Positions 8,495-16,012 of a stretch of DNA of 64,000 nucleotides are shown here, piece after piece (the first letter of the stretch is position 1; each line of letters begins with the position of its first letter). The stretch is from Pseudomonas alkylphenolica (GTDB taxonomy: Bacteria; Pseudomonadota; Gammaproteobacteria; Pseudomonadales; Pseudomonadaceae), in contig NZ_QJRG01000039.1 in NCBI RefSeq assembly GCF_004025535.1, positions 204,050-268,049 of the forward strand. Reading direction: 5' to 3'. The notes under the pieces are model-generated. The model ran no database searches, had not been told where the DNA came from, and saw only the letters and a program-made list of their open reading frames with translations. The translations under genes were made by a program, and so were the position numbers.

Positions 8495-10930
8495 TTACCA
8501 CTTGTAGGTGGCACTGGCGACGACGCTGCGCAGGTCGCCGTAGTAGCAGTAGAAACTGTCGCAGGTAGAGATGTAGTCCTTGTTGAACAGGTTGGTGGCG
8601 TTGACGGCTACCGAGGCACCCTTGAGGCTGTTGTCCAGGCGGCCGAGGTCATAGTGCACGGCTGCATCGAACACGGTGTAGGCATCGGCCTTGCCCAGCC
8701 AGGTGTTGCCCTGGTCGCCATAGGTGTTGCCGGTGTAGCGTGCGCCGGCACCGATGCCGAAGCCGTCGAGCACGCCGTCGTGCCAGGTGTAGTCACCCCA
8801 CAACGAGGCTTGCTGGTTTGGCATCAGTTGCAGGCGATTGCCTTTGAAATCGCCGTCCTGTACTTCGGATTTGGCCAGGGTGTAGGCGGCAATGACTTTC
8901 AGGTTTTCGGTGACGTCGGAGACGGCTTCAAGCTCCAGTCCATGGACTTTCACTTCGCCGGTCTGGCTGGTGACAGGAATGCTGTTGATGGTGTTGGTCA
9001 CCGAGACGTTCTTCTGGGTCAGGTTATACACGGCTGCAGTCAGCAGGGTGTTGGAGCCCGGTGGCTGGTACTTGATACCCAGTTCCCACTGCTCACCCTC
9101 GGTCGGTTTGAACGACTCCGTTGGCGACACCGCAGCATTGCTGGCCGGCTGGAACGACTCGGCATAGGACAGGTACGGCACGAAGCCCGAATCGAACACA
9201 TAGCTGATCGCGGCGTTGCCGCTGAATTTCTTGTCGCGCTCGGTGTTGGTTGCATCGTTCTTGTTGAAGAACTTGGTGCCGGTGTGCACCCAGTCCTCAC
9301 GCCCGCCCAGGGTCAGGCGCCAGTTGTCGAGGGCCATCTGGTCCTGGACGTACAGGCCGGTCTGGCGGGTTTTCTGGTTGTAGTCGTAGAAGGCGTCGGA
9401 GCGTGGTGGGCGGACGATCGGCAGGCCATATACCGGATTGTTGACGTTGGTGGGCGGTACGTTGAAGCCAAAGATCGCCAGGTAGTTTGTGTTGGTGCGC
9501 TGGTGATCCAGGCCGATCAGCAGGGTATGGCTGATGTCACCGGTGGCGAAGTCGGCCTGAAAGTTGTTGTCGACAGCGAACTGGCTGATGTCTTCGTCAA
9601 CGTTGGTGGAGAGGCGATTGGCATTGCCCTGATCGTCGACCGGGCCACCGGGCTCAAAGTAGCTGGAGACGGTAATCGTCTGGAATTCCAGGTCCGATTT
9701 GGTATAGCGCAGGTTCTGGCGGAACTGCCAGACATCGTTGATGCGATGCTCAAAGGCGTAGCCCAGTGCGTAGTAGGTGCGATCGTAGAACTCGTAGTCC
9801 GGGTCGCCGAGGTTCTTGTGGTGGGAGATGTCACCGAACGGCATGTCGATCTTGGTACCCTGGATCGGCCGGAACTGGCTGGTGACCCCGGTATCGTCGC
9901 GGGTGAATTGCGACAGGAAGGTCAGGCTGGTGTCTTCGTCGATGTTCCAGGTCAGGCTTGGGGCAATGTTGTAGCGCTTGTCGTCGATGTGATCGATCTG
10001 GGTGCCACCGTCACGCAGCACGCCGCTCAGGCTGTAAAGGAACTGGCCTTCCTCGTCGATCTTTCCGGTGCTGGCAAAGTTGATCTGGCGATGGTTGTCG
10101 CTGCCGTACTGAACCTGTACTTCATGGCTGCTTTCGGCTTGAGGACGACGGCTGACCATGTCGAGCAGGCCACCCGGTGGTGTCTGTCCGTAAATGGAGG
10201 AAGCAGGGCCGCGCAACAGGGCGAGGCGGTCCAGGTTCCAGGTTTCGGCTTTCGGGTTGGCGTACACGCCGCGGGGCAGTGGCAGGCCATCGAGAAACTG
10301 GGTCGGCTCGAAGCCACGCACGCGCATCCAGTCATAGCGCGTATCGCTGCCAAAGCTGGCAGAAACGATGCCAGGCATGTAGCGCACGGCATCATCCAGG
10401 CTATGCACGCCGCGATCGTCCATTTGTTCACGGGTTGCGACGGAAATCGAACGTGGCGCCTCGACGATTGCGGTGTCGGTCTTGGTACCTGCTGCAGTGC
10501 GTTTGGCCAGGTAGCCCTCTACCGGGCCCCAGGCGCTCTCCTGGTTAACGGAGGCATTGATATCGGTTACCGGCAGGGCCATCGCGCCTTCAGGTACGGC
10601 GACGACGGTGTAGGTTCCCGAACCACTTTGCTGAAGTTGCAGGCCGGTACCACGCAATGCGGCCTGCAGGGCGCCGATGCCGCTGTATTGACCGTTGACT
10701 GGCGATGAAGTGCGGCCGCTGGCCAGGCTTGGGTCCAGGCTCAGGGCAATGCCGGACTGGCTGGCGATCTGCGTCAGGGTGCTCGACAGCGGCGCTGCAG
10801 GCAGGCTGTAGGAGCGCTGCTCGTCCGACTGTTCGGCGGCGACCAGCACGCTGCTTGCCAACGGAGTGGTCAGGGCGATGGCCATGGCCAGCAGGCTGGG
10901 GCGCAAAATGGTTTTGATGGCGCGGGACAT
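8495..10930 (-). CDS. TonB-dependent ferrisiderophore receptor with signalling domain (FoxA/FiuA type)
   Basis: An 811-residue outer-membrane receptor. In order: a signal peptide of about 32 residues; an STN signalling domain (about 38-115, SYSLPAAPLSSTLTQIA) that talks to the anti-sigma factor; a plug domain (about 155-270) with MRVRGFEPTQFLDGLPLPRG and LLRGPASSIYGQTPPGG; then a 22-strand barrel ending NLFNKDYISTCDSFYCYYG and a C-terminal aromatic residue. The plug sequence is of the hydroxamate (ferrichrome/ferrioxamine) class. Gene order sigma, anti-sigma, receptor, PepSY matches foxI-foxR-foxA-foxB of P. aeruginosa, but the ligand cannot be fixed from sequence. A GAGGAG ribosome site precedes ATG 10930. 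It is probably induced by its own siderophore through the adjacent sigma factor. Confidence 0.9.
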   Translation of the reverse strand: MSRAIKTILRPSLLAMAIALTTPLASSVLVAAEQSDEQRSYSLPAAPLSSTLTQIASQSGIALSLDPSLASGRTSSPVNGQYSGIGALQAALRGTGLQLQQSGSGTYTVVAVPEGAMALPVTDINASVNQESAWGPVEGYLAKRTAAGTKTDTAIVEAPRSISVATREQMDDRGVHSLDDAVRYMPGIVSASFGSDTRYDWMRVRGFEPTQFLDGLPLPRGVYANPKAETWNLDRLALLRGPASSIYGQTPPGGLLDMVSRRPQAESSHEVQVQYGSDNHRQINFASTGKIDEEGQFLYSLSGVLRDGGTQIDHIDDKRYNIAPSLTWNIDEDTSLTFLSQFTRDDTGVTSQFRPIQGTKIDMPFGDISHHKNLGDPDYEFYDRTYYALGYAFEHRINDVWQFRQNLRYTKSDLEFQTITVSSYFEPGGPVDDQGNANRLSTNVDEDISQFAVDNNFQADFATGDISHTLLIGLDHQRTNTNYLAIFGFNVPPTNVNNPVYGLPIVRPPRSDAFYDYNQKTRQTGLYVQDQMALDNWRLTLGGREDWVHTGTKFFNKNDATNTERDKKFSGNAAISYVFDSGFVPYLSYAESFQPASNAAVSPTESFKPTEGEQWELGIKYQPPGSNTLLTAAVYNLTQKNVSVTNTINSIPVTSQTGEVKVHGLELEAVSDVTENLKVIAAYTLAKSEVQDGDFKGNRLQLMPNQQASLWGDYTWHDGVLDGFGIGAGARYTGNTYGDQGNTWLGKADAYTVFDAAVHYDLGRLDNSLKGASVAVNATNLFNKDYISTCDSFYCYYGDLRSVVASATYKW

Positions 10931-11035
10931 GCAGCAACTCCTCGACGAATAAGGGCTAATTAGCTTCCATGCCGAGCGAGAGCGGAAAAGTGATAGGGGT
11001 CTTATTGAAAATAATTTAGATTTTTATTGCGGCAA

Positions 11036-11053
11036 GGACGGCGGGCGCCGTCC
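11036..11053 (-). terminator. perfect hairpin between anti-sigma and receptor genes
   Basis: The arms GGACGGC and GCCGTCC (7 bp, perfect) enclose a 4-base loop just past the anti-sigma stop. The DNA after it on the minus strand is AT-rich but lacks a clean T run, so it may be a weak terminator or an RNA-stability hairpin separating regulator from receptor expression. The rest of this 142-bp gap holds an AT-rich stretch (11000-11026) suited to a promoter, but no clear ECF promoter could be fixed by eye. Confidence 0.4.
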
Positions 11054-11072
11054 GTCGCAAATGTCACTGTGA

Positions 11073-12038
11073 TTACTGCGTTTTGGAGCGGGGTACTACG
11101 GTCACCCACCAAGGGGTGTGCTGTTCGATTTGCACTGGCAGGGTCGGCAGTAACGAGGCCAGCGCCAGGTCGGTATTGGTCAGCGGGAAGCTGCCGGTAA
11201 TGCGCAGATCGGCCACTTCTTGATCAACGCCCAGATGGCCACTGCGGTAACGGCCCAATTCTTCGATCAAGTCACTCAAGCGTACGTTATCGACCACCAG
11301 CATGCCGCGGATCCAGGCATCGGCACCGATGTTCACGTCAGCGATCTGGCCTAGTTTGTCGTGGCTCATGAGCACTTGCTGACCCTCGTGGAGGATCTGC
11401 TCGTTACCGCTGTCCTGAGGCCTTGCTGCCACGGCCGATTGCAGTACGCTCAGGCGCGTGCCCTGGTCTTCGAGTTTGACCAGGAAGCGCGTGCCCAGTG
11501 CGCGCAGGCGCCCGTCTTCGGTGGCGACAATGAACGGACGATCATCCTTGTGCCCGGTCTCGATGGAAATCTCGCCCTCGTGCAGGACAATCAGGCGCTC
11601 TTTCTCGTTGAAGCGGATATCCACCGCCGAATGGGTGTTGAGACTGATCAGGGTGCCGTCGGTCAGGCGCAGGCTGCGTTGCTCGCCAGTGGCCGTGCGC
11701 TGGTCGGCGAGCCAATAGCCCAGTGACTGATGGGCACTGAGCCAGCCGAGCATGCCGACCACCAGTACCAGGCTCGCCAGGCCACTGCCGACTTTGCGTA
11801 CGCGTTGACGCAGACCTGCACGTGATTGCAGCAACGCCTGGCGGGCGGGACCGGCTGCGGCGCTGAAGCGTTGGTCGAGCATGCCCAGTTGCATCCAGGC
11901 CCGCGCGTGCTCTTCACTGGCGGCATGCCAGCGGGCGAATTCGGCGCGTTCGTCGGCGCTGCCATTGCCGGAGTCCAGGCACAGTTGCCAGGCAATGGCT
12001 GCGTCGAGGACGCGCGCACTGACCGGTTGGCTGTTCAT
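11073..12038 (-). CDS. FecR-family anti-sigma / sigma regulator (FoxR/FiuR-like)
   Basis: A 321-residue single-pass membrane regulator. The N-terminal DUF4880-type cytoplasmic segment (about 1-60) contains LDAAIAWQLCLDSG and FARWHAASEEHARAW and holds the sigma factor. A TM helix lies near 80-100 (VGSGLASLVLVVGMLGWLSA). The periplasmic FecR domain (about 110-210) has the SLNTHSAVDIRF and GTRFLV motifs, and the C-terminal STN-like part contacts the receptor signalling domain. On siderophore binding it would release or activate the co-encoded ECF sigma factor. ATG 12038 overlaps the sigma-gene stop (ATGA), so I preferred it to an upstream in-frame codon. Length is typical. Confidence 0.9.
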   Translation of the reverse strand: MNSQPVSARVLDAAIAWQLCLDSGNGSADERAEFARWHAASEEHARAWMQLGMLDQRFSAAAGPARQALLQSRAGLRQRVRKVGSGLASLVLVVGMLGWLSAHQSLGYWLADQRTATGEQRSLRLTDGTLISLNTHSAVDIRFNEKERLIVLHEGEISIETGHKDDRPFIVATEDGRLRALGTRFLVKLEDQGTRLSVLQSAVAARPQDSGNEQILHEGQQVLMSHDKLGQIADVNIGADAWIRGMLVVDNVRLSDLIEELGRYRSGHLGVDQEVADLRITGSFPLTNTDLALASLLPTLPVQIEQHTPWWVTVVPRSKTQ

Positions 12039-12553
12039 GTCGGCTCGCCATACAGGGCGATGTAGCACTGGCGCATGCCCTGCGCCAGGTACTGACGCAC
12101 ACGCGACACGGAAACGCCCAGGCGCTCGGCGATTTCGCCGTGGTTCAGGCCGTCCAGGCGGTTGTAGAGGAAGGCCGCGCGGGCTTTGCTCGACAGTTTG
12201 CCCAGTAGGCGGTCGATGGCCTTGAGGTCTTCGAGGATCAGGTGTTGTTCTTCCGGTGAGGGTTGTTCGGCTTCGGGGATCAGCATCAGTTCGGCCAGGT
12301 AGGCTTGCTCCAGGGCTGCGCGGCGAAAGTGATCGAACAACAATCCTCTGGCGATCGCCAGCAGAAACGCTCGGGGTTCGCGCGGCGCAGGCAACTGGTC
12401 GCGGCCAAGCAGGCGTACGAAGGTGTCCTGGCTCAGGTCTTCGGCGCGCTCGGCGCAGGCGATATTACGCCGTAGCCAGCCGAGTAGCCAACTGCGATGG
12501 TCGCGGTAGAGCGTACCGACCAGCTCACTGTGTGGGCTTTGTGCGGACGACAA
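12035..12553 (-). CDS. FecI-family ECF sigma factor (iron starvation type)
   Basis: A 172-residue ECF sigma factor. Region 2 (about 10-75) includes the RNA-polymerase-binding and -10-recognition stretch AEDLSQDTFVRLLG, and region 4 (about 110-165) has the helix-turn-helix LNHGEIAERLGVSVSRVRQYL. It should direct transcription of the receptor gene once freed by the anti-sigma factor. The best start is TTG at 12553, because GGGGAA lies about six bases upstream and no ATG or GTG falls near the N-terminal boundary of region 2. A Fur-box-like palindrome lies about 30 bp upstream, so iron repression is expected. It is coupled to the anti-sigma gene by an ATGA overlap. Confidence 0.9.
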   Translation of the reverse strand: MSSAQSPHSELVGTLYRDHRSWLLGWLRRNIACAERAEDLSQDTFVRLLGRDQLPAPREPRAFLLAIARGLLFDHFRRAALEQAYLAELMLIPEAEQPSPEEQHLILEDLKAIDRLLGKLSSKARAAFLYNRLDGLNHGEIAERLGVSVSRVRQYLAQGMRQCYIALYGEPT

Positions 12554-12580
12554 GGCGTTCCCCGAAAAGATGCGTTAACT

Positions 12581-12600
12581 AACGAGAATTATTCGCGATT
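12581..12600 (-). promoter_or_regulatory. Fur-box-like operator upstream of the ECF sigma gene
   Basis: The sequence AACGAGAATTATTCGCGATT fits the Fur consensus halves (GAGAAT and ATTCnC around a central T). It lies 28-47 bp upstream of the sigma-factor start, where a repressor would block the promoter. This agrees with the iron-siderophore function of the locus. Matching was by eye only. Confidence 0.55.
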
Positions 12601-12647
12601 GTTACAGAGTCTTCGCGGAAAACGCAATTGACACTCATCGGGTGACA

Positions 12648-13352
12648 CTAGAAACCGTGATTTTGCAGGCCTTTGCGCCGCCAGCGCTGTATCTGCCGGT
12701 CGAGCAAAGCCGGGCTGTCGAGTTGCTGGCGCCGGGCCTGGCTGAAGAGGATCAGGGCCAGTTCGGCGGTGACCATGGCATCGGCACTGGCATTGTGCCG
12801 CGCGATGGCCTCAAGGCCGAAGCAGGCCGTCCAGTCGTCGAGCCCGGCTTCACGCAGGGTGAGTTGCGGGTTCAGCAGGGGGGCAAGTTCAGCCAGGTCG
12901 AGAAACGGGTGCTGCAGGCGATAGCCCAGGTGGTCTTTCAGGGCGCGGGCGAGCATGCGTTGGTCGAACGGCGCATGGAACCCCAGTACCGGGCTGTCGC
13001 CAATGAACGTCATCAGCTCCAGAAGCGCCTCGGCCGGGTCACAACCGGCGGCGATGGCGCTGGGCCCCAGGCCATGGATCAGCACGCTGGAGGTCAGTTT
13101 GTGATCGCGTTGATACAAAGTGCGCTCGAACTGCTGGCTGAAGTCGATGGCGCCATCCTCGATCACCACCGCGCCGATCGACAGCACCTGGTCGCGGTGG
13201 GTGTTCAGGCCACTGGTTTCCAGGTCCAGCACCACCCAGCGCTGGCTGCGCAAGCTGTCTTCACTCAGAGGCGCCGGCGCGGCCAGTTGTGCCACGCGCT
13301 GACGAATGGATTCCTCGACCTGCCGCGGTCGAAACCAGGCGAACAGGCTCAC
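12648..13352 (-). CDS. DnaQ-like 3'-5' exonuclease (DEDDh family)
   Basis: A 234-residue exonuclease of the DnaQ/PolC epsilon type. Exo I is VVLDLETSGLN (Asp and Glu about 43 and 45), Exo II is near GFHAPFDQRML, and Exo III is ARHNASADAMVTAELAL with the HxxxxD signature. It would remove nucleotides from DNA or RNA 3' ends in the cytoplasm. It starts with GTG overlapping the stop of the DUF294 gene (GTGA), so the pair is translationally coupled. It lacks the tau-binding tail expected of the replicative epsilon subunit, so an accessory repair or RNA-turnover role is more likely. I have seen this pairing with CBS/DUF294 proteins in Pseudomonas; the common purpose is not known to me. Confidence 0.8.
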   Translation of the reverse strand: MSLFAWFRPRQVEESIRQRVAQLAAPAPLSEDSLRSQRWVVLDLETSGLNTHRDQVLSIGAVVIEDGAIDFSQQFERTLYQRDHKLTSSVLIHGLGPSAIAAGCDPAEALLELMTFIGDSPVLGFHAPFDQRMLARALKDHLGYRLQHPFLDLAELAPLLNPQLTLREAGLDDWTACFGLEAIARHNASADAMVTAELALILFSQARRQQLDSPALLDRQIQRWRRKGLQNHGF

Positions 13353-15286
13353 AGCTGATACCTCAGGGCCAGGCTGCTTTGCAGGCGCTGGGCCTGGCGC
13401 AACGACTCACGGAGGATCCGCCGGTCAAGGTGATTGAGGCTGTCCGGGTCGACTCGGTTGGAGTAGGGCAGGTTCTGGCGACTCTGCAGCTGGTGTTGCT
13501 GCATGCGAGTTTGCTGGATGAAGTGGTAGGCCTCTTCGTAGGCAGCGCCATCGAGCGGCTCGATGACCTCGCGCTTCACCAGCTCGCGCAGGCGCTCCAG
13601 GGTGTTGATGGCGCTGATGCCGTTGGCCAGGGCCAGCAGGCGGGCACCGTCGACGAAGGGCGTCAGGCCCTGGACCTTGAGGTCGAGGGTGCCGGCTTTG
13701 TCGTCGCCCTTGCGGGTCAGTACAAACTCGCGAAAGCGTCCGACCGGTGGCCGCTGGCGCAAGGCGTTGTCGGCCATCATGCGCTGGAACAGGCGGTTGT
13801 CGGCTACCTGCTCAAGGATGCTCTGGCGCAGTTGCTCGCAGGCATGCTCCTCACCCCAGACCACACGCAGGTCGAAATAGATACTGGAGGCCAGCAGGTT
13901 TTCCGGGGTGGCTTCGCGAATAAAGGCGGCGAAGCGTCGGGCCCATTCGGCGCGGGACAAACACAGCTCGGGGTTGCCGGCCATGATGTTGCCTTTGCAC
14001 AGGGTAAAGCCGCACTGGGCCAGGCCCTGGTTGATGTGCTGGGCCAGCGGTAGCAGGCGGCCGCGAATCTCGGCGGCGTGGGCGGCATCCCGGGCTTCAA
14101 ACAGAATGCCGTTGTCCTGGTCGGTGTGCAGGGTCTGCTCGCGGCGGCCTTCGCTACCAAAGCACAGCCAGCTGAACGGCACACCCGGATCGCCCTTGTC
14201 CTGGATGGCCAGTTCGATCACCCGGCAAACCGTGTGATCGTTCAGCAAGGTGATGATCTGGGTGATCTGGGTCGAGGAGGCGCCGTGGGCCAGCATGCGC
14301 TCGACCAACTGGCCGATTTCGCCGCGCAGCGACACCAGGGTTTCAATGCGGCTGGCATGGCGGATGGTCCGGGCCAGGTGGACCAGGTCCACGCGCTGCA
14401 ACGAGAACAGGTCACGCTCGGAGACGACGCCGCACAAGCGCTTGTCTTCGACCAGGCAGACGTGGGCAATGTGCCGTTCGGTCATGGCAATGGCTGCGTC
14501 GAATGCGCTGGCCTGTGGGCTGAGGTAGAACGGCTCGGCGGTCATGTGCGCGGCAATCGGCTGGGCAAAGTCGGCACTGGCGTTGGCTACTACCTGGCGC
14601 AGGTCGCGCAAGGTGAAGATGCCGATTGGAAAGCGTTGTTCGTCAACGATGACGATGCTGCCGACCTGTTCCTCGTGCATCAGGGCTACGGCTTCGCGCA
14701 GGGGCGTCTCGCGGTTGCAGACAACCGGGTGACGCATGGCCAGTTCACCCAGGTGGGTGTTGAGCGAGTATTGCGTGCCGAGGGTTTCCACCGCACGGCG
14801 CTGGACCTGCTGGTTGACCTGTTCAAGCAGGCTGCTGACGCCACGCAGGGCGAAATCGCGAAACACGTCGGACAGGGCGAACAGGCGAATGAACGCGGCT
14901 TTGTTCAGTTGCAGGCAGAAGGTGTCTTCGGCCGCCAGATGTTCTGTACGAGTGGCGCGCTCGCCGAGCAAGGCTGCCAGGGGAAAGCATTCACCGGTGG
15001 TGATTTCGAACGTGGTTTCGGTACCGGGCCGCGTGACGTGCTGGCGCTCGCCGATCACCCGGCCCTGCTTGACGATATAGAAATGCTCGACGGGACCGTC
15101 GCCGGGTTTGATGATGCTGTCGTTTGCCGAGTAGAAGCGCAGTTGACATTGTTCCACCAGAAACGCCAGGTGGGCATTTTCCATCTGGTTGAACGGTGGA
15201 AAGCGTTGCAGAAACTGCAGGGTCCCTTGGATATTCTGCAGCACTGCAGTTTTTCCGGCCTGGGCGAAGGCGTCCGTTTTACTCAT
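13349..15286 (-). CDS. cNMP-binding / CBS-pair / DUF294 putative nucleotidyltransferase
   Basis: A 645-residue multidomain regulator. Domain order: a cyclic-nucleotide-binding-like beta barrel (about 25-145); two CBS motifs (about 165-285), with GSIVIVDEQRFPIGIFTLRDL and HVCLVEDKRLCGVVSERDL; a DUF294 nucleotidyltransferase-like domain (about 340-470) with GSEGRREQ and HTDQDNG, resembling the GlnD-type GS...DxD site; and a C-terminal helical DUF294_C domain. It probably senses adenine nucleotides and may modify a protein. ATG 15286 (MSKTDAF) was chosen over an upstream in-frame codon because the domain begins shortly after. It shares an overlapping operon with the exonuclease gene and is divergent from a response-regulator gene. 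No substrate can be named. Confidence 0.8.
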   Translation of the reverse strand: MSKTDAFAQAGKTAVLQNIQGTLQFLQRFPPFNQMENAHLAFLVEQCQLRFYSANDSIIKPGDGPVEHFYIVKQGRVIGERQHVTRPGTETTFEITTGECFPLAALLGERATRTEHLAAEDTFCLQLNKAAFIRLFALSDVFRDFALRGVSSLLEQVNQQVQRRAVETLGTQYSLNTHLGELAMRHPVVCNRETPLREAVALMHEEQVGSIVIVDEQRFPIGIFTLRDLRQVVANASADFAQPIAAHMTAEPFYLSPQASAFDAAIAMTERHIAHVCLVEDKRLCGVVSERDLFSLQRVDLVHLARTIRHASRIETLVSLRGEIGQLVERMLAHGASSTQITQIITLLNDHTVCRVIELAIQDKGDPGVPFSWLCFGSEGRREQTLHTDQDNGILFEARDAAHAAEIRGRLLPLAQHINQGLAQCGFTLCKGNIMAGNPELCLSRAEWARRFAAFIREATPENLLASSIYFDLRVVWGEEHACEQLRQSILEQVADNRLFQRMMADNALRQRPPVGRFREFVLTRKGDDKAGTLDLKVQGLTPFVDGARLLALANGISAINTLERLRELVKREVIEPLDGAAYEEAYHFIQQTRMQQHQLQSRQNLPYSNRVDPDSLNHLDRRILRESLRQAQRLQSSLALRYQL

Positions 15287-15523
15287 GAACCTTACCGCGT
15301 CTTTGTATGTCGGCGCAGGGGCGCCAACCTTGTTGTTTTCGACCCTCATGGTCGGTCGCCTGCAGCCCAGTGCCCATTGGACGTAAGTCTAACCAGTGCG
15401 ACGTCTACGTAAGTCCATGTGTCAGGTGTCAAATAGCCGACGAAAGGCAGGTTGCAAGTCAGGCAAATGCAGTCTGAACTTGATTCAAAGGACATTTTTA
15501 GGGTCATAGACGATGAGACAGCC

Positions 15524-15967
15524 ATGCCTGACCATGACGACATACTGAGTGATGCCGAGCGTGAAGCGCTGGCTACGGTGAGCGTTCCTGCGGCTGCAAT
15601 ACAGAAGGTGTTGATCGTCGATGACAATCGGGTGGCGCGTGAATCGCTAACCAGTTATCTGAAAACCAAGGGCATCGAGTGCGTCACGGCAGCAAATGCC
15701 GAACAGGCGTTGAAGTGCCTCAAAGCCGAACGGGATGTCGGACTGTTGATTACCGACTTGCGCATGGGGCCATTCGATGGCCTGGAGCTGATACGGCAGA
15801 TTCGCGAGTCGGAGCGAGCGGCTTTGCCGATCATCATCGTTTCAGGTGATGCCGATGTACCGGACGCCATCGCAGCGATGCACCTGAGTGTTGTCGACTT
15901 TCTGCTCAAACCCATCGATCTGGACAAGCTGGTAGCGCTGGTGCGCAAGGAGTTGGGCATTACATAA
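15524..15967 (+). CDS. receiver-only response regulator
   Basis: About 147 residues with a single CheY-like receiver domain and no output domain. Acidic pocket Asp33-Asp34 is in LIVDDNRVARE, the phospho-acceptor Asp78 in LLITDLRMGPFDG, Ser107 in IIIVSGDAD and Lys129 in LLKPIDLDKL. The N-terminal 25 residues (MPDHDDILSDAEREALA) are an acidic extension. No histidine kinase lies next to it, so it may be a phosphorelay intermediate or act by protein binding. The start is uncertain: ATG 15524 with GAGA upstream is preferred, but ATG 15467 or TTG 15452 would give up to 171 residues. It is divergent from the DUF294 gene; the 237-bp gap shows no clear operator. Confidence 0.8.
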   Translation: MPDHDDILSDAEREALATVSVPAAAIQKVLIVDDNRVARESLTSYLKTKGIECVTAANAEQALKCLKAERDVGLLITDLRMGPFDGLELIRQIRESERAALPIIIVSGDADVPDAIAAMHLSVVDFLLKPIDLDKLVALVRKELGIT

Positions 15968-15968
15968 A

Positions 15969-16003
15969 CCCAATCGCGACACCGCTTGGGCATCGCGACT
16001 GGG
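15969..16003. terminator. bidirectional hairpin between response regulator and glcB
   Basis: The arms CCCAATCGCGA and TCGCGACTGGG form an 11-bp stem with one mismatch around a 13-base loop. It lies between two convergent genes, overlapping neither stop codon. No T run follows on either strand, so it is only a probable intercistronic terminator. Confidence 0.45.
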
Positions 16004-16012
16004 TAAGGAGCA

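Noticed and set aside
8654..10708. 684-codon plus-strand frame opposite the TonB receptor
   Set aside because: No family features and low-complexity Val/Gly/Ala content; the receptor motifs on the minus strand leave no doubt.
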